From: Lachnospiraceae bacterium
Lineage (GTDB): Bacteria; Bacillota; Clostridia; Lachnospirales; Lachnospiraceae
NCBI GenBank assembly: GCA_024698145.1
Contig: JAILRO010000048.1
Location: 1 to 64,000 of the forward strand
Length of the DNA: 64,000 nt
Direction of reading: 5' to 3'
The position numbers were made by a program, and so were the translations under genes. Each line of letters begins with the position of its first letter. Positions within the stretch are counted from its first letter, which is position 1. This document shows, piece after piece, positions 1-8,347 of this stretch. The notes beneath the pieces were generated by a model. It saw only the letters and a list, made by a program, of their open reading frames with translations, did not search any database and was not told the DNA's origin.

Positions 1-20
1 TATACAATAATTATTAATAA

Positions 21-46
21 AAGGGGATAATTGCGCATATCCCCTT
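21..46. other. Perfect 9-bp hairpin before the GntR gene
   Basis: AAGGGGATA (21-29) and TATCCCCTT (38-46) form a perfect inverted repeat just upstream of the GntR start. TGCGCA occurs in the loop (32-37) and again at 48-53, so a second pairing is possible. No T-run follows, so it is not a normal terminator. It could be a regulator binding site or a 5' leader structure; the upstream gene lies outside the window. Confidence 0.4.
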
Positions 47-65
47 CTGCGCAGGAGAAAAACAT

Positions 66-449
66 ATGGATATCATTATCAGTAATTCCTCTGGTGTGCC
101 TATTTATGAGCAGATTGAGGAACAGATTAAAGGCCAGATTATGTGCGGCGATCTTAAGGCGGGGGACGCCCTTCCTTCCATGCGTGTGCTGGCAAAGGAT
201 TTGAAGATTAGTGTTATTACGACCAAAAGGGCTTATGAGGACTTGGAACGTGATGGTTATATCGAATCTGTCATTGGAAAGGGCAGCTTTGTAAAAGGCA
301 TGAGCACTGAAATTATGAAAGAGAGCATGCTCTATGCCATCGAAGAATATCTGGAAAAAGCGACAGATAAGGCTGTGCTTGGAAAGGTGTCATTAGATGA
401 AATGAAAGAGATGCTCACCATTATTTATGAGGAGAAGCAAAATGGATGA
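66..449 (+). CDS. GntR family transcriptional regulator, YtrA-type
   Basis: Short (127 aa) GntR-type repressor. The N-terminal winged helix-turn-helix (about residues 10-75) shows the typical run PIYEQIEEQIKGQI followed by LPSMRVLAKDLKIS and TTKRAYEDLERDGYIE. Only about 50 residues follow, so it lacks the large effector domain of FadR or HutC types, as expected for the YtrA subfamily that regulates ABC transporter operons. The start at 66 has an AGGAG upstream (53-57). Its 3' end overlaps the ABC ATPase start by 8 bp, so the two are translationally coupled. It probably autoregulates the whole 66-3814 operon; the inducer cannot be seen. Confidence 0.9.
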   Translation: MDIIISNSSGVPIYEQIEEQIKGQIMCGDLKAGDALPSMRVLAKDLKISVITTKRAYEDLERDGYIESVIGKGSFVKGMSTEIMKESMLYAIEEYLEKATDKAVLGKVSLDEMKEMLTIIYEEKQNG

Positions 450-1305
450 TATTAAAAATGTTATAGAACTAAGAAATGTCACCAAGGATTACGGGGATTT
501 TAAGCTGGACAATGTGAGTTTTTCCGTTCCGGAAGGGTCCGTGTGCGGTTTTATCGGTCAGAATGGTGCCGGCAAGACTACTACCATCAACCTGATGCTT
601 GATGTAATAAAAAGAGATGCCGGAGAAATTGAATTGTTCGGCAAAAGCATCGATCATGATAGCGCAAGTCTTCGCGAAGACATCGGTGTTGTGTTTGACG
701 AGATGGGCTTTCATGAATTCATGACCGGCATAGATTTAAATATCATGATGAAGAATATTTATAAAAACTGGGATGAAGAGCTTTTTTTCTCATACCTTAA
801 GGAATTCTCGCTTCCTGCAAAGAAGAAATGCGGTTCTTTCTCGCGTGGAATGCGAATGAAACTGCAGATTGCTGTAGCGATTTCCCATCATGCCAAGCTT
901 CTCATTATGGATGAACCTACCAGTGGTCTTGATCCTATCGTCAGAAATGAGATGATAAATATCTTCCGGGAATTTGTGCTTGAAGAGGATCATACAATTC
1001 TTCTGTCATCCCATATTACCGGTGATTTAGAGAAACTTGCAGATGAGGTTGTATTTATCAACGGCGGAAGGATTGTGCTTGCTGGCAATAAAGATGAAAT
1101 CTTAGAAAAGCATGGACTATTGAAATGCAAAAAAGATGAACTTGAAATAATAAGTGATTCCTTGATTGTAAGTTCTGAGATGGGAAACTTTGGGGTAGAG
1201 GTACTTGTAAATGATAGGTATGCCGCGTCAAAACTCTACCCGAATATGGTAATCGAGCCGGCCACACTTGAGCAGATTATGATTTACTATGTGAACAGGG
1301 GGTGA
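442..1305 (+). CDS. ABC transporter ATP-binding protein
   Basis: Cytoplasmic ATPase subunit of an ABC-2 type exporter. Walker A GQNGAGKTT, signature SRGMRMKL (a degenerate LSGGQ, common in the YtrB/BcrA group), Walker B LLIMDEPT and switch His in SSHI are all visible. ATG 442 is chosen because GGAGAAG lies 5 bp upstream; an in-frame start 15 bp earlier lacks a better site. It works with the two membrane proteins encoded directly downstream. Substrate unknown; YtrA-linked exporters are often tied to cell-wall antibiotics or envelope stress, which is inference here. Confidence 0.92.
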   Translation: MDDIKNVIELRNVTKDYGDFKLDNVSFSVPEGSVCGFIGQNGAGKTTTINLMLDVIKRDAGEIELFGKSIDHDSASLREDIGVVFDEMGFHEFMTGIDLNIMMKNIYKNWDEELFFSYLKEFSLPAKKKCGSFSRGMRMKLQIAVAISHHAKLLIMDEPTSGLDPIVRNEMINIFREFVLEEDHTILLSSHITGDLEKLADEVVFINGGRIVLAGNKDEILEKHGLLKCKKDELEIISDSLIVSSEMGNFGVEVLVNDRYAASKLYPNMVIEPATLEQIMIYYVNRG

Positions 1306-1309
1306 GTTC

Positions 1310-2095
1310 ATGAAGGGGTTGATCATAAAAGACGTCATGTGCTTAAAAAAGCAGCTTATGATATTTGCTTATGTGCTAATCGGCGTTTTAGTCGTATCCG
1401 TAATGTATGTCTTAAGTGCTCGTTTTGGAAATATTGCCCTGGCTGGGAAAGAAATGCTTGCAACAGATCAATTGTCCGGGATAGATGTAAAAAATCTCGG
1501 TAGCATTGCGTTGGTGCTTTTTATGCTGCTTCCACCGGCGACAGTCTGTGATATGGTAAATGTATTTGAAGCGGACGGAAAAGCGGGATTTCATAAGGTC
1601 GCTGCTTCCTTGCCGGTATCTCTCCGAAAAAGAGTTCTGTCAAAGTATCTTACAATCTATACTTTGTTTTTAATCGGTGCGTTCGTTGATATCTTGATTG
1701 CAGTGCTGTTGTCAGGGATTACTGATCTGATAACGCTAAAAGATTTTTTGGGGATTATTGTATCGTCAGTTTCTGTTATGTGTATCTATAGCGCGTTTGT
1801 GATCTTCTTTTGCATTTTGCTTGGTTGCGGAAAGGAAATGTATGCGCAGATTCTATCCATAGTAACCATGTTGCTTGTCGTTATCATAATCAATTTTAAT
1901 ACTATAAAAGGGATTATCATAAGTATTGTGAAAAGCGGCGAAGAAGATAGCGTAGGTGATATATCTTTTATATGGAACATGCTTGATTTTATAAAAGAAA
2001 GATCATATGTGTTCCTGATTGCCGCTGTTTTTAACAGCGTGGCATCTTTTGTTCTTTCGTGGATAATAGCAGAGAGAAAGCGAGGTGTGATCTGA
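1310..2095 (+). CDS. ABC-2 type transporter permease
   Basis: Integral membrane protein of 261 aa with about six hydrophobic segments, starting 4 bp after the ATPase gene behind a GGGGGTGAG ribosome site. The N-terminal MKGLIIKDVMCLKKQL is typical of ABC_2_p permeases in YtrA-regulated operons. It should form the membrane channel with the ATPase and the next gene product. Its stop overlaps the next ATG by one base (TGATG), which supports a heterodimeric permease made in equal amounts. Confidence 0.85.
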   Translation: MKGLIIKDVMCLKKQLMIFAYVLIGVLVVSVMYVLSARFGNIALAGKEMLATDQLSGIDVKNLGSIALVLFMLLPPATVCDMVNVFEADGKAGFHKVAASLPVSLRKRVLSKYLTIYTLFLIGAFVDILIAVLLSGITDLITLKDFLGIIVSSVSVMCIYSAFVIFFCILLGCGKEMYAQILSIVTMLLVVIIINFNTIKGIIISIVKSGEEDSVGDISFIWNMLDFIKERSYVFLIAAVFNSVASFVLSWIIAERKRGVI

Positions 2096-2877
2096 TGGCG
2101 GGTTTGTTATACAAAGATTTTGCAGAGATAAAGGGGAAGAAGCTTTCCTTGATCTTGCTTTTGCTTACGGTTGCATTTATGGTGCTTCGTGTAGCGTTTC
2201 CCGGTTCGGATAATATCGCGGATCTCATGATAGAAGATAATGAGAGCTCGCCGGTAAATCTTATCGATGATTTTTTTATCTTAGCAGTCGGCTTTCAAAT
2301 GTTCTATCTTAATTATATTATTAATTACTCGGTTTCAAGGATCTGCACGGCAGATGAAAAAAATAAGATTAGAGGGTATCTTTTTTCCTGCCCTTTGAAA
2401 AAGAACACTTATATCGCTTCAAAGTATATTTTTATTGGAATCATGACATATGTATGTTTTTCCCTATACATGATATGGTCTGTTTCATGTGGCGCGTATA
2501 TATTAACAGATAGTGTAAAGAGTATAGATTTTTTGAATGTTTTCAATGCATTTGCCGCCCCTTTTTTCAGTCTTTCGTTGTTGATTGCCGGAATAGAACT
2601 TCCGATGTTCCTTCTTTTCGGGCGTGACAGGGCGATGTTTATCAAAATAGGATTTATTATGTTTCTTGCCATGCTGGTAATTGGATATATACTATTTGGA
2701 GACCTTAGTATATTTGAGAAGATTGATTTTGAACGGATAATTGCGTGGGCAGATGCACATGCATTCGAGCTTATGCTTGTAAATATCCTTTTGCCACTCA
2801 TTACCGTTTTGCTGTATTACGGCTCTTACCGGCTGACGGTTGCATTTTATGAGAGAAAGGAGCGGGAATATGACTGA
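2095..2877 (+). CDS. ABC-2 type transporter permease
   Basis: Second membrane subunit, 260 aa, about six hydrophobic helices; the start MAGLLYKDFAEIKGKK resembles that of its neighbour, suggesting an ancient duplication. ATG 2095 overlaps the previous stop and has GAGGTG upstream; a longer in-frame start at 2059 lies inside the previous gene and is less likely. It ends inside the next gene (8-bp overlap), continuing the tightly coupled operon. Confidence 0.85.
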   Translation: MAGLLYKDFAEIKGKKLSLILLLLTVAFMVLRVAFPGSDNIADLMIEDNESSPVNLIDDFFILAVGFQMFYLNYIINYSVSRICTADEKNKIRGYLFSCPLKKNTYIASKYIFIGIMTYVCFSLYMIWSVSCGAYILTDSVKSIDFLNVFNAFAAPFFSLSLLIAGIELPMFLLFGRDRAMFIKIGFIMFLAMLVIGYILFGDLSIFEKIDFERIIAWADAHAFELMLVNILLPLITVLLYYGSYRLTVAFYERKEREYD

Positions 2878-3814
2878 TACAGACACAATTGTTAAAGAAA
2901 TACCGGGCAGTGAATATGACTGGATGAGCAAAAACTATAGTGACACCGGAAAGCTGTTCATATATCTGGCACTTTCCTTTGGATTGACATTTCTTTGGTT
3001 TTTTCTGACCATACCGAAGGGAAAAACATGGGATAGTATGGGCATAGCTATGCAAAGCTTTGTTAGTCTTGGAATGCTTTTTCCATTTATCTCGCATATA
3101 ATAATGAGGTGGATTACAAAGGAAGGTTTTGCCATGACAGGAAAAGACTCACTGATGCTTGGGATTGATTTGAAACAAGGCAAATGGAAGTACTATATCT
3201 TAGCGCTCCTTCTTCCGCTCATCTACACAGAACTTGGAAATGTATTCACCCTGCTTTTTGACAGGAGCGTGTATGATCCATCTTATTATGAATCTCTTGG
3301 AATCGATAAAAAAACGCTTCTCCTGTTCCCTCTCAATGCAGTCGTCACCGGCTTGATTGGTTCTTTTGCGGCGCTTGGTGAAGAAGGGGGCTGGAGAGGC
3401 TATATGATGCCGAAGCTCCTTAAGATATTTAAAGCTCATGGAAGAATTCCTGCATTGATTATAGGTGGCATCATTTGGGGACTCTGGCATGCTCCGCTTA
3501 CCTGTATCGGACATAATTTTGGTACGGAGTATTTCGGATTTCCATACTTCGGTATTGTAAAGATGTGTGTGTGTTGCACACTGATGGGTATCCTTCTTAC
3601 CTTTGTTACAGCGAAGACGCATTCTATATGGCCAGCAGCTTTTCTACACGCCGTAAACAATGCATCGCCCTCCGTATTGAATGGTTATATCAATCCGGAT
3701 AAAGCAAACACTAATATGTGGATGAGTGGAACTCTTCTTTCACTTTTTTTGACGGTTCTGATTGTTTTGACAATATGGAAGCGTGAGGATAAAATGTTAG
3801 GTAAAACAATTTAA
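2870..3814 (+). CDS. CPBP family intramembrane metalloprotease
   Basis: Membrane protein of 314 aa of the CPBP (CaaX protease and bacteriocin-processing, Abi) family. The catalytic motifs are visible: EEGGWRG (Glu171-Glu172, Arg176), WGLWHAP (His207) and FLHAVNNAS further on. About seven or eight membrane helices are expected. ATG 2870 is preceded by AAAGGAG and overlaps the permease gene by 8 bp. In such operons the protease may process a peptide or give self-immunity; the actual substrate is unknown. It is the last gene of the GntR-led operon. Confidence 0.88.
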   Translation: MTDTDTIVKEIPGSEYDWMSKNYSDTGKLFIYLALSFGLTFLWFFLTIPKGKTWDSMGIAMQSFVSLGMLFPFISHIIMRWITKEGFAMTGKDSLMLGIDLKQGKWKYYILALLLPLIYTELGNVFTLLFDRSVYDPSYYESLGIDKKTLLLFPLNAVVTGLIGSFAALGEEGGWRGYMMPKLLKIFKAHGRIPALIIGGIIWGLWHAPLTCIGHNFGTEYFGFPYFGIVKMCVCCTLMGILLTFVTAKTHSIWPAAFLHAVNNASPSVLNGYINPDKANTNMWMSGTLLSLFLTVLIVLTIWKREDKMLGKTI

Positions 3815-3850
3815 GTTACAGATTAGACATATACGTAAAAAGGGGGACAT

Positions 3851-3925
3851 ATGAAAAAACATCCGAAGTTGAAACGAGTTTTTATATGCATTGCAACAAT
3901 ACTTGGAATTTTATTATTACTCTAA
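3851..3925 (+). pseudogene. Frameshifted remnant of a membrane-anchored protein start
   Basis: A good start (GGGGGAC then ATG 3851) opens a 24-codon frame with a basic N-terminus and a hydrophobic run (VFICIATILGILLLL) that stops abruptly at TAA 3923. In another frame the reading continues as LITGAVW, as expected for a signal anchor continuing after a one-base indel. About 20 bp later a different gene start begins. I read this as the leftover 5' end of an exported or membrane protein gene whose body has been lost. Original function not recognisable. Confidence 0.5.
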
Positions 3926-3958
3926 TAACGGGAGCTGTATGGATAGAGGAGTTAACAA

Positions 3959-4174
3959 ATGTTATTAAGAAGAGCAGAAACAAAAGATATACCATTTGAC
4001 CCCGATAAGCAGATAGCTGTAATTAAGTGTAGTATCTGTACCGGAGAGCAGGTGGCAGGTTTTAAGAGTAAAGAAGATGGTCATTTCACTGAGGTAATGC
4101 TGGTTAGAGATGATAATGATTTAGCGAAATTCAAGAAAATATACAAAATAACAGATATAAAAAAGGAATACTAG
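3959..4174 (+). CDS. Small CSIC-motif protein with a GNAT-derived N-terminus (chimera)
   Basis: 71 aa. From about residue 14 (DPDKQIAVIKCSICTGEQ) to the end it resembles small conserved clostridial proteins of 60-70 aa, often annotated loosely as aspartate dehydrogenase, with a Cys-x2-Cys pair. Its first 11 residues, MLLRRAETKDI, and its ribosome site are instead nearly the same as the start of a GNAT acetyltransferase fragment at 10100. The gene therefore appears to have received a foreign 5' end by recombination, still in frame. Function unknown; the paired cysteines may bind metal. Confidence 0.6.
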   Translation: MLLRRAETKDIPFDPDKQIAVIKCSICTGEQVAGFKSKEDGHFTEVMLVRDDNDLAKFKKIYKITDIKKEY

Positions 4175-4185
4175 TAGGGTGAATT

Positions 4186-5187
4186 ATGAAGATCTATGAA
4201 GTGAAAAATAATAAAAAAGATTACATGAATTTACTTTTCCTAGCGGATGAGCAAGAAGATATGATAGAAAAATATCTGGATAGAGGCACAATGTATGTCC
4301 TTGAAGATGATGGGATAAAAGGAGAATGCGTTGTTACCGATGAAGGTGATGGTATATTGGAAATCAAGAACATAGCAACAAATCCGGAGGCACATGGTAA
4401 GGGATATGGAAGGTTGTTGATTGACTTTATAGTGCAGGAATACAGCAATCGATTTTCGGTTCTTCAAGTTGGTACAGGTGATAGTCCGTTGACGATTCCT
4501 TTTTACGAAAAATGCGGATTTACAAGGCATCATGTTGAGAAAAATTTCTTTTTGGAGAACTATGATCATCCGATATTTGAGGAAGGAATACAGCTTGTTG
4601 ACATGATATATCTACGTAAGAATCTTCAAAAAGTATTGAAAACAGAACGCTTGATTCTGCGACGATGGGAAGAAACAGATGCGGAGGATTTATTTAAATA
4701 TGCCAGTGATCCGGATGTGGGTCCGATTGCCGGATGGCCTGCACATCAGAGTTTGGAAGAAAGCCGTGATGTGATAAAGAATGTCTTTAACGGCAAAGAG
4801 GCGTATGCAATTTGTCTGAAAAGGGACGGTAAGTCTATTGGAGCGATTGAACTGAAATTGAATGGATATACCGATATGACTGACAGAGATGATGAGTGTG
4901 AACTGGGGTACTGGCTCGGAAAACCGTTCTGGGGTCAGGGCATCATGCCGGAAGCGGCGAAGGAATTGCTTCGCCATGCATTTGAAGACTTATGTATGAG
5001 CAAGGTTTGGATTGGATATTACGATGGTAATAACAAGTCCAAACGCGTTCAGGAAAAATGTGGTTTCAAATATCAGTGGAAATCTGAAAACGTGGATGTA
5101 CCGCTGATGAATGAAAAACGGACGGAACATGTAAGTCTTATGACAAAGGAAGACTGGCATTATATTAAGAGTAACGTTCTTGTGTAA
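4186..5187 (+). CDS. Double-domain GNAT N-acetyltransferase
   Basis: 333 aa with two complete acetyltransferase domains. Domain 1 (about 1-145) has the acetyl-CoA loop NPEAHGKGYGRLLIDF and IPFYEKCGF. Domain 2 (about 150-333) starts TERLILRRWEETDAEDLF like RimJ/RimL enzymes and has LGKPFWGQGIMPEAAKELL and NKSKRVQEKCGF. Both loops look intact. Natural fusion of a small-molecule type and a RimJ/L type domain; acceptor substrates cannot be told from sequence. It starts 11 bp after the chimeric small gene and may be cotranscribed with it. Confidence 0.85.
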   Translation: MKIYEVKNNKKDYMNLLFLADEQEDMIEKYLDRGTMYVLEDDGIKGECVVTDEGDGILEIKNIATNPEAHGKGYGRLLIDFIVQEYSNRFSVLQVGTGDSPLTIPFYEKCGFTRHHVEKNFFLENYDHPIFEEGIQLVDMIYLRKNLQKVLKTERLILRRWEETDAEDLFKYASDPDVGPIAGWPAHQSLEESRDVIKNVFNGKEAYAICLKRDGKSIGAIELKLNGYTDMTDRDDECELGYWLGKPFWGQGIMPEAAKELLRHAFEDLCMSKVWIGYYDGNNKSKRVQEKCGFKYQWKSENVDVPLMNEKRTEHVSLMTKEDWHYIKSNVLV

Positions 5188-5220
5188 GGCATAGTAAAAC
5201 GGACAGAAAAAAACAAATCG

Positions 5221-5258
5221 TTGTTTGGGGATTTGGAAAATCCCGATAAACAAATTTT
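5221..5258 (+). terminator. Possible weak terminator after the double GNAT gene
   Basis: TTGTTT-G-GGGATTT (5221-5234) pairs imperfectly with AAATCCC-GAT-AAACAA (to 5253), followed by a short ATTTT. The stem is interrupted and the T-run short, so termination would be partial at best. Confidence 0.35.
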
Positions 5259-5297
5259 AGGAAACAGAAACTTTGAATTTGATTGAGGATTATAAAG

Positions 5298-5747
5298 ATG
5301 AAAAAGAGGTATTGTATTATTGCACAGATGACTCTGTTGCTATGGTTTTTTCTTGACATGATAGGAATACATTTTGGTGACAAGTGCGTTGTTACAAGGT
5401 CGTATAAAGAAGATGGAATATTCTTTTTGATTTACTTGATAGCAGTGGTTTTATTTATCATAGAGGAAAAGTTTGGAAAGTGGTTTGTGATTTGTTGGAT
5501 GTCAATGTGGTTTGTGATACAATTTTTATGTCATGAGTGGTACACCATTTTCAATAGTGGATTTATGGGTACATTGGAAGGAAAGATTGAATATTTTTCT
5601 GGAACAATACAATGGCTACAGATTGATGGTAGATATATACCAGATGTATATCATACCATTTTACATATACTTATAATAATTTCTTTAACTGTTACAATAA
5701 TATATTCAGCAAAAAGTAAGAAAAAGGCTAAGATAAAAAATACTTAA
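5298..5747 (+). CDS. Hypothetical small membrane protein
   Basis: 149 aa with four hydrophobic segments: near residues 6-24, 38-55, 60-75 and a C-terminal one before a Lys-rich tail (KSKKKAKIKNT). ATG 5298 is preceded by GAGG at suitable distance; an alternative TTG lies 15 bp upstream. No family recognised and no motif seen. It stands alone between the acetyltransferase and the tRNA-editing gene, in accessory DNA of low GC. Function unknown. Confidence 0.6.
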   Translation: MKKRYCIIAQMTLLLWFFLDMIGIHFGDKCVVTRSYKEDGIFFLIYLIAVVLFIIEEKFGKWFVICWMSMWFVIQFLCHEWYTIFNSGFMGTLEGKIEYFSGTIQWLQIDGRYIPDVYHTILHILIIISLTVTIIYSAKSKKKAKIKNT

Positions 5748-5841
5748 AACTTCACTATGCGTTTTAGATTTATTAGTTGAAATGAGTAGGATAAGAATTG
5801 GACAGTGTTAATGAATATAATAGTAGGGAGAGTATATAAAG

Positions 5842-6387
5842 ATGGAACTTTATGACGGTAGACCGGAGAATATTGAAGGGAGATTGACAAGAGAGGTTAG
5901 AACTTATGACTATCTTGATAATCTCGGTATTGAGTATAAAAGAACGGATCATGCGCCTGCTGACAATATGGAAGCGTGTAATGAGATAGATGCAATTCTT
6001 GGGGTGCTGATATGCAAGAATCTGTTCTTGTGCAACAGACAAAAGACGGCATTTTATCTGCTAATGATGCCTGGGGAAAAGAAATTCAAAACAAAAGAGT
6101 TGTCTTCCCAGATCAATTCAGCAAGATTATCCTTTGCTGATTCGGAGGATATGCTCAAATATCTTGATATCGAACCCGGAGCCGTGAGCATCATGGGTTT
6201 GATGAACGATACGGAGCATCAGGTTAAACTTTTGATAGATGAGGATGTACTGAATGGTGAATACATAGGGTGTCATCCATGTGTGTGTACATCGAGTCTA
6301 AAACTTAAGACCGAAGATTTAATGAAGAGGTTCCTACCAGCTACGGGACACGATTATACAACTGTTAAGTTGCTGGGTGAAGATTGA
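5842..6387 (+). CDS. prdX: YbaK/ProX-type aminoacyl-tRNA deacylase (prolyl-tRNA editing protein)
   Basis: 181 aa, the usual length of stand-alone ProX/PrdX editing proteins that hydrolyse mischarged Ala-tRNA(Pro) in the cytoplasm. It follows the family closely: opening MELYDGRPENIEGR, then the YbaK core with CKNLFLCNRQKTAFYLLMM, KTKELSSQINSARLSFA, PGAVSIMGLMND and the C-terminal GCHPCVCTSSLKLKTEDL. ATG 5842 has GGGAGAG upstream. It is a single gene; the family name is well supported, the exact tRNA/amino-acid preference is inferred. Confidence 0.88.
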   Translation: MELYDGRPENIEGRLTREVRTYDYLDNLGIEYKRTDHAPADNMEACNEIDAILGVLICKNLFLCNRQKTAFYLLMMPGEKKFKTKELSSQINSARLSFADSEDMLKYLDIEPGAVSIMGLMNDTEHQVKLLIDEDVLNGEYIGCHPCVCTSSLKLKTEDLMKRFLPATGHDYTTVKLLGED

Positions 6388-6433
6388 GATTTGTATGGAG
6401 ATGATTTTATATTGAAGAGCAGACAAGGAGAAT

Positions 6434-6534
6434 ATGAATATGGCATCGAGTAAAGATTATTTAGATTTCAATACAAAAATGGTATTTCGAAACCTGATGA
6501 AGAGCATCTGATACGTATGGAGAAGAATAAATAA
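6434..6534 (+). pseudogene. Fragment: TfoX-type gene start joined to another gene's end
   Basis: AAGGAG and ATG (6434, or 6440) open a frame reading MNMASSKDYLDF, the usual start of small TfoX/Sxy N-terminal-domain proteins, but the reading diverges at once and stops at 6511. In another frame the following bases read GISKPDEEHLIRMEKNK and stop at 6534, which looks like the C-terminus of some other protein. The matching TfoX C-terminal half is found at about 10232-10458. This is debris of deletion or rearrangement, not a working gene. Confidence 0.55.
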
Positions 6535-6570
6535 CGGGAATCGAAACAGAATGATGAAGGAGAAAATTGT

Positions 6571-7422
6571 ATGAATATACTTGTGGTTGGTGGAACGAGA
6601 TTTTTTGGAATTCCAATGGTTGAAAAATTATTGTCGGATGGGCATGATGTGACTATTGCAACTCGTGGACTGTCTGCAAATCCTTTTGAAAAATCCACAA
6701 AACAGATAGTTATGGACCGCTCGGATTATGAAAGTGTCAATGCAGCATTATCCGGTAAATCTTATGATGTCATCATTGACAAGATTGCTTATAGCTCAAA
6801 TGATGTAAAAAGACTTTTGGAAAACGTATGCTGCAAAAAGTACATTCAGATGTCATCATGTGCTGTATATTTTGATAATAAAGAAAATATCAGTGAAGAG
6901 GAATTTGATTCGCGTAAATATCCGTTAGTTTGGATGGATAGAAACGATGATTATGCTGAAGGAAAACGCCAGGCTGAAAGAGCAACATTTGAGTATATGG
7001 ATGAATCCGATTGCATTTTTGTTAGATATCCTGTTGTAATGGGTCCGAATGACTATACAAAACGTTTAGAGTTCTACGTTGAACATATCAAACATGAAAT
7101 GCCGATGTACGTGGATAACCTTAATTATGGCATGGAGTTTATCCATGAAATAGAGGCAGGAAGGTTTATTGCTCATTTGGTTAATCAAGATATAAGAGGA
7201 GCAATAAATGGAAGTTCTAATGGTATGATTACTGCTAAAGAGATTATTGAAATTGCAGAGAATGCCATTAAAAAGAAGGCGGTGCTCGATAGAGCTGGAG
7301 ATATATCACCATACAATGGGACAACTGCCAATTTGTCCTATGATACTACAAAAGCTATACAGAGCGGCTTTGTATTTTCAAACATTAATGATTGGATATC
7401 TGAATTGATAAATGAGATCTGA
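6571..7422 (+). CDS. NAD-dependent epimerase/dehydratase (SDR)
   Basis: 283 aa extended short-chain dehydrogenase. The Rossmann start MNILVVGGTRFFG carries the GxxGxxG nucleotide-binding pattern; the usual catalytic YxxxK appears as YAEGKRQAE. GAAGGAG precedes ATG 6571. It resembles the NAD-dependent reductases annotated as nucleoside-diphosphate-sugar epimerases in Clostridia. There are no sugar genes beside it, so the substrate is unknown. A related protein is encoded at 54428 in the polysaccharide locus. Confidence 0.8.
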   Translation: MNILVVGGTRFFGIPMVEKLLSDGHDVTIATRGLSANPFEKSTKQIVMDRSDYESVNAALSGKSYDVIIDKIAYSSNDVKRLLENVCCKKYIQMSSCAVYFDNKENISEEEFDSRKYPLVWMDRNDDYAEGKRQAERATFEYMDESDCIFVRYPVVMGPNDYTKRLEFYVEHIKHEMPMYVDNLNYGMEFIHEIEAGRFIAHLVNQDIRGAINGSSNGMITAKEIIEIAENAIKKKAVLDRAGDISPYNGTTANLSYDTTKAIQSGFVFSNINDWISELINEI

Positions 7423-7453
7423 TAAAGATTTTTTCTACTGGGACGGATAGATT

Positions 7454-8347
7454 ATGATTGAAGAGTTAAAAAAGAAGTTTACTATGACTAATGCAGCTGA
7501 TGATTGGACAGAGTTTAGAGGAAATCTGACATCACTGGTTTCACATTATGGAACATTGAATGGTTCAAAAAAACTTGCGATTGTTGGTGCAGGTAGATGC
7601 AACGATTTATGCTTAGTCAGGCTTTTGGATACTTATGAGAATATAGTCATGATAGACAACGATTCAGAGGCTATGAAAGAAGCCGTTAAGGATATGCCGG
7701 TGAATTACTTAAATAGAATTGAATGTAAGGAGTTTTCAATTACCGGATTGTATGTGGAAGATATAGACAGGTTTTGTTTGGATTTGTTTTCATTTGTTAA
7801 AAATGCAGGTTATTCTTTGAATATGGAAATGTATCAAAAACATATAATATCAGGACTTGATAGGTTAGATGAGCAACTAATAAAAACGCCGGATAGGATA
7901 GTACATGTTCTTGGTGGGGCGGACGTTATAGTGTGTAACGGAGTATTTAGCCAGTTGTTTTCTATGCTTTTGTTTTTCATAAGTTCACTGTCTGTGAGTA
8001 TCGCCGAGTCGTTACTTCCGGATGCTGAGGATGCGATTGCGTTAGCGGAGAAGAAGCTATCTATGATTAGTGACAAAGTGATACCAATTATAAATGATGC
8101 ATTATTCGAAGCGGCTAAAGATTTTGTAATCTATGGTAATGAATACGATGAGAAACGTCCGGTTGAGGGAGCACATCAATGCATACAGGATATTCGGACT
8201 CGCTATGAAGATGTTATAGAGGAACATCTTGATTGGAACTTTAACAGGAAGCAAGGTGTCATGTATGACATGCTGATATCGGTTTGTAATGTTTCAAAAA
8301 CAAAAGACAAATTGAAGCATATAAAAGGAGGATTGAATTATGTTTAA
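7454..8347 (+). CDS. Unrecognised protein with a methyltransferase-like nucleotide-binding core
   Basis: 297 aa. Residues about 40-75 read LAIVGAGRCNDLCLVRLL then IVMIDND, which looks like SAM-binding motif I (VGxGxxxD) with the acidic residue at the end of strand 2. Around residues 150-175 VLGGADVIVCNGVFSQLF matches the post-II/IV region of class I methyltransferases, and a hydrophobic SMLLFFISSLSVSIA follows. I do not recognise the family. It overlaps the following membrane protein gene by 8 bp, so the two are probably made together. Confidence 0.55.
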   Translation: MIEELKKKFTMTNAADDWTEFRGNLTSLVSHYGTLNGSKKLAIVGAGRCNDLCLVRLLDTYENIVMIDNDSEAMKEAVKDMPVNYLNRIECKEFSITGLYVEDIDRFCLDLFSFVKNAGYSLNMEMYQKHIISGLDRLDEQLIKTPDRIVHVLGGADVIVCNGVFSQLFSMLLFFISSLSVSIAESLLPDAEDAIALAEKKLSMISDKVIPIINDALFEAAKDFVIYGNEYDEKRPVEGAHQCIQDIRTRYEDVIEEHLDWNFNRKQGVMYDMLISVCNVSKTKDKLKHIKGGLNYV

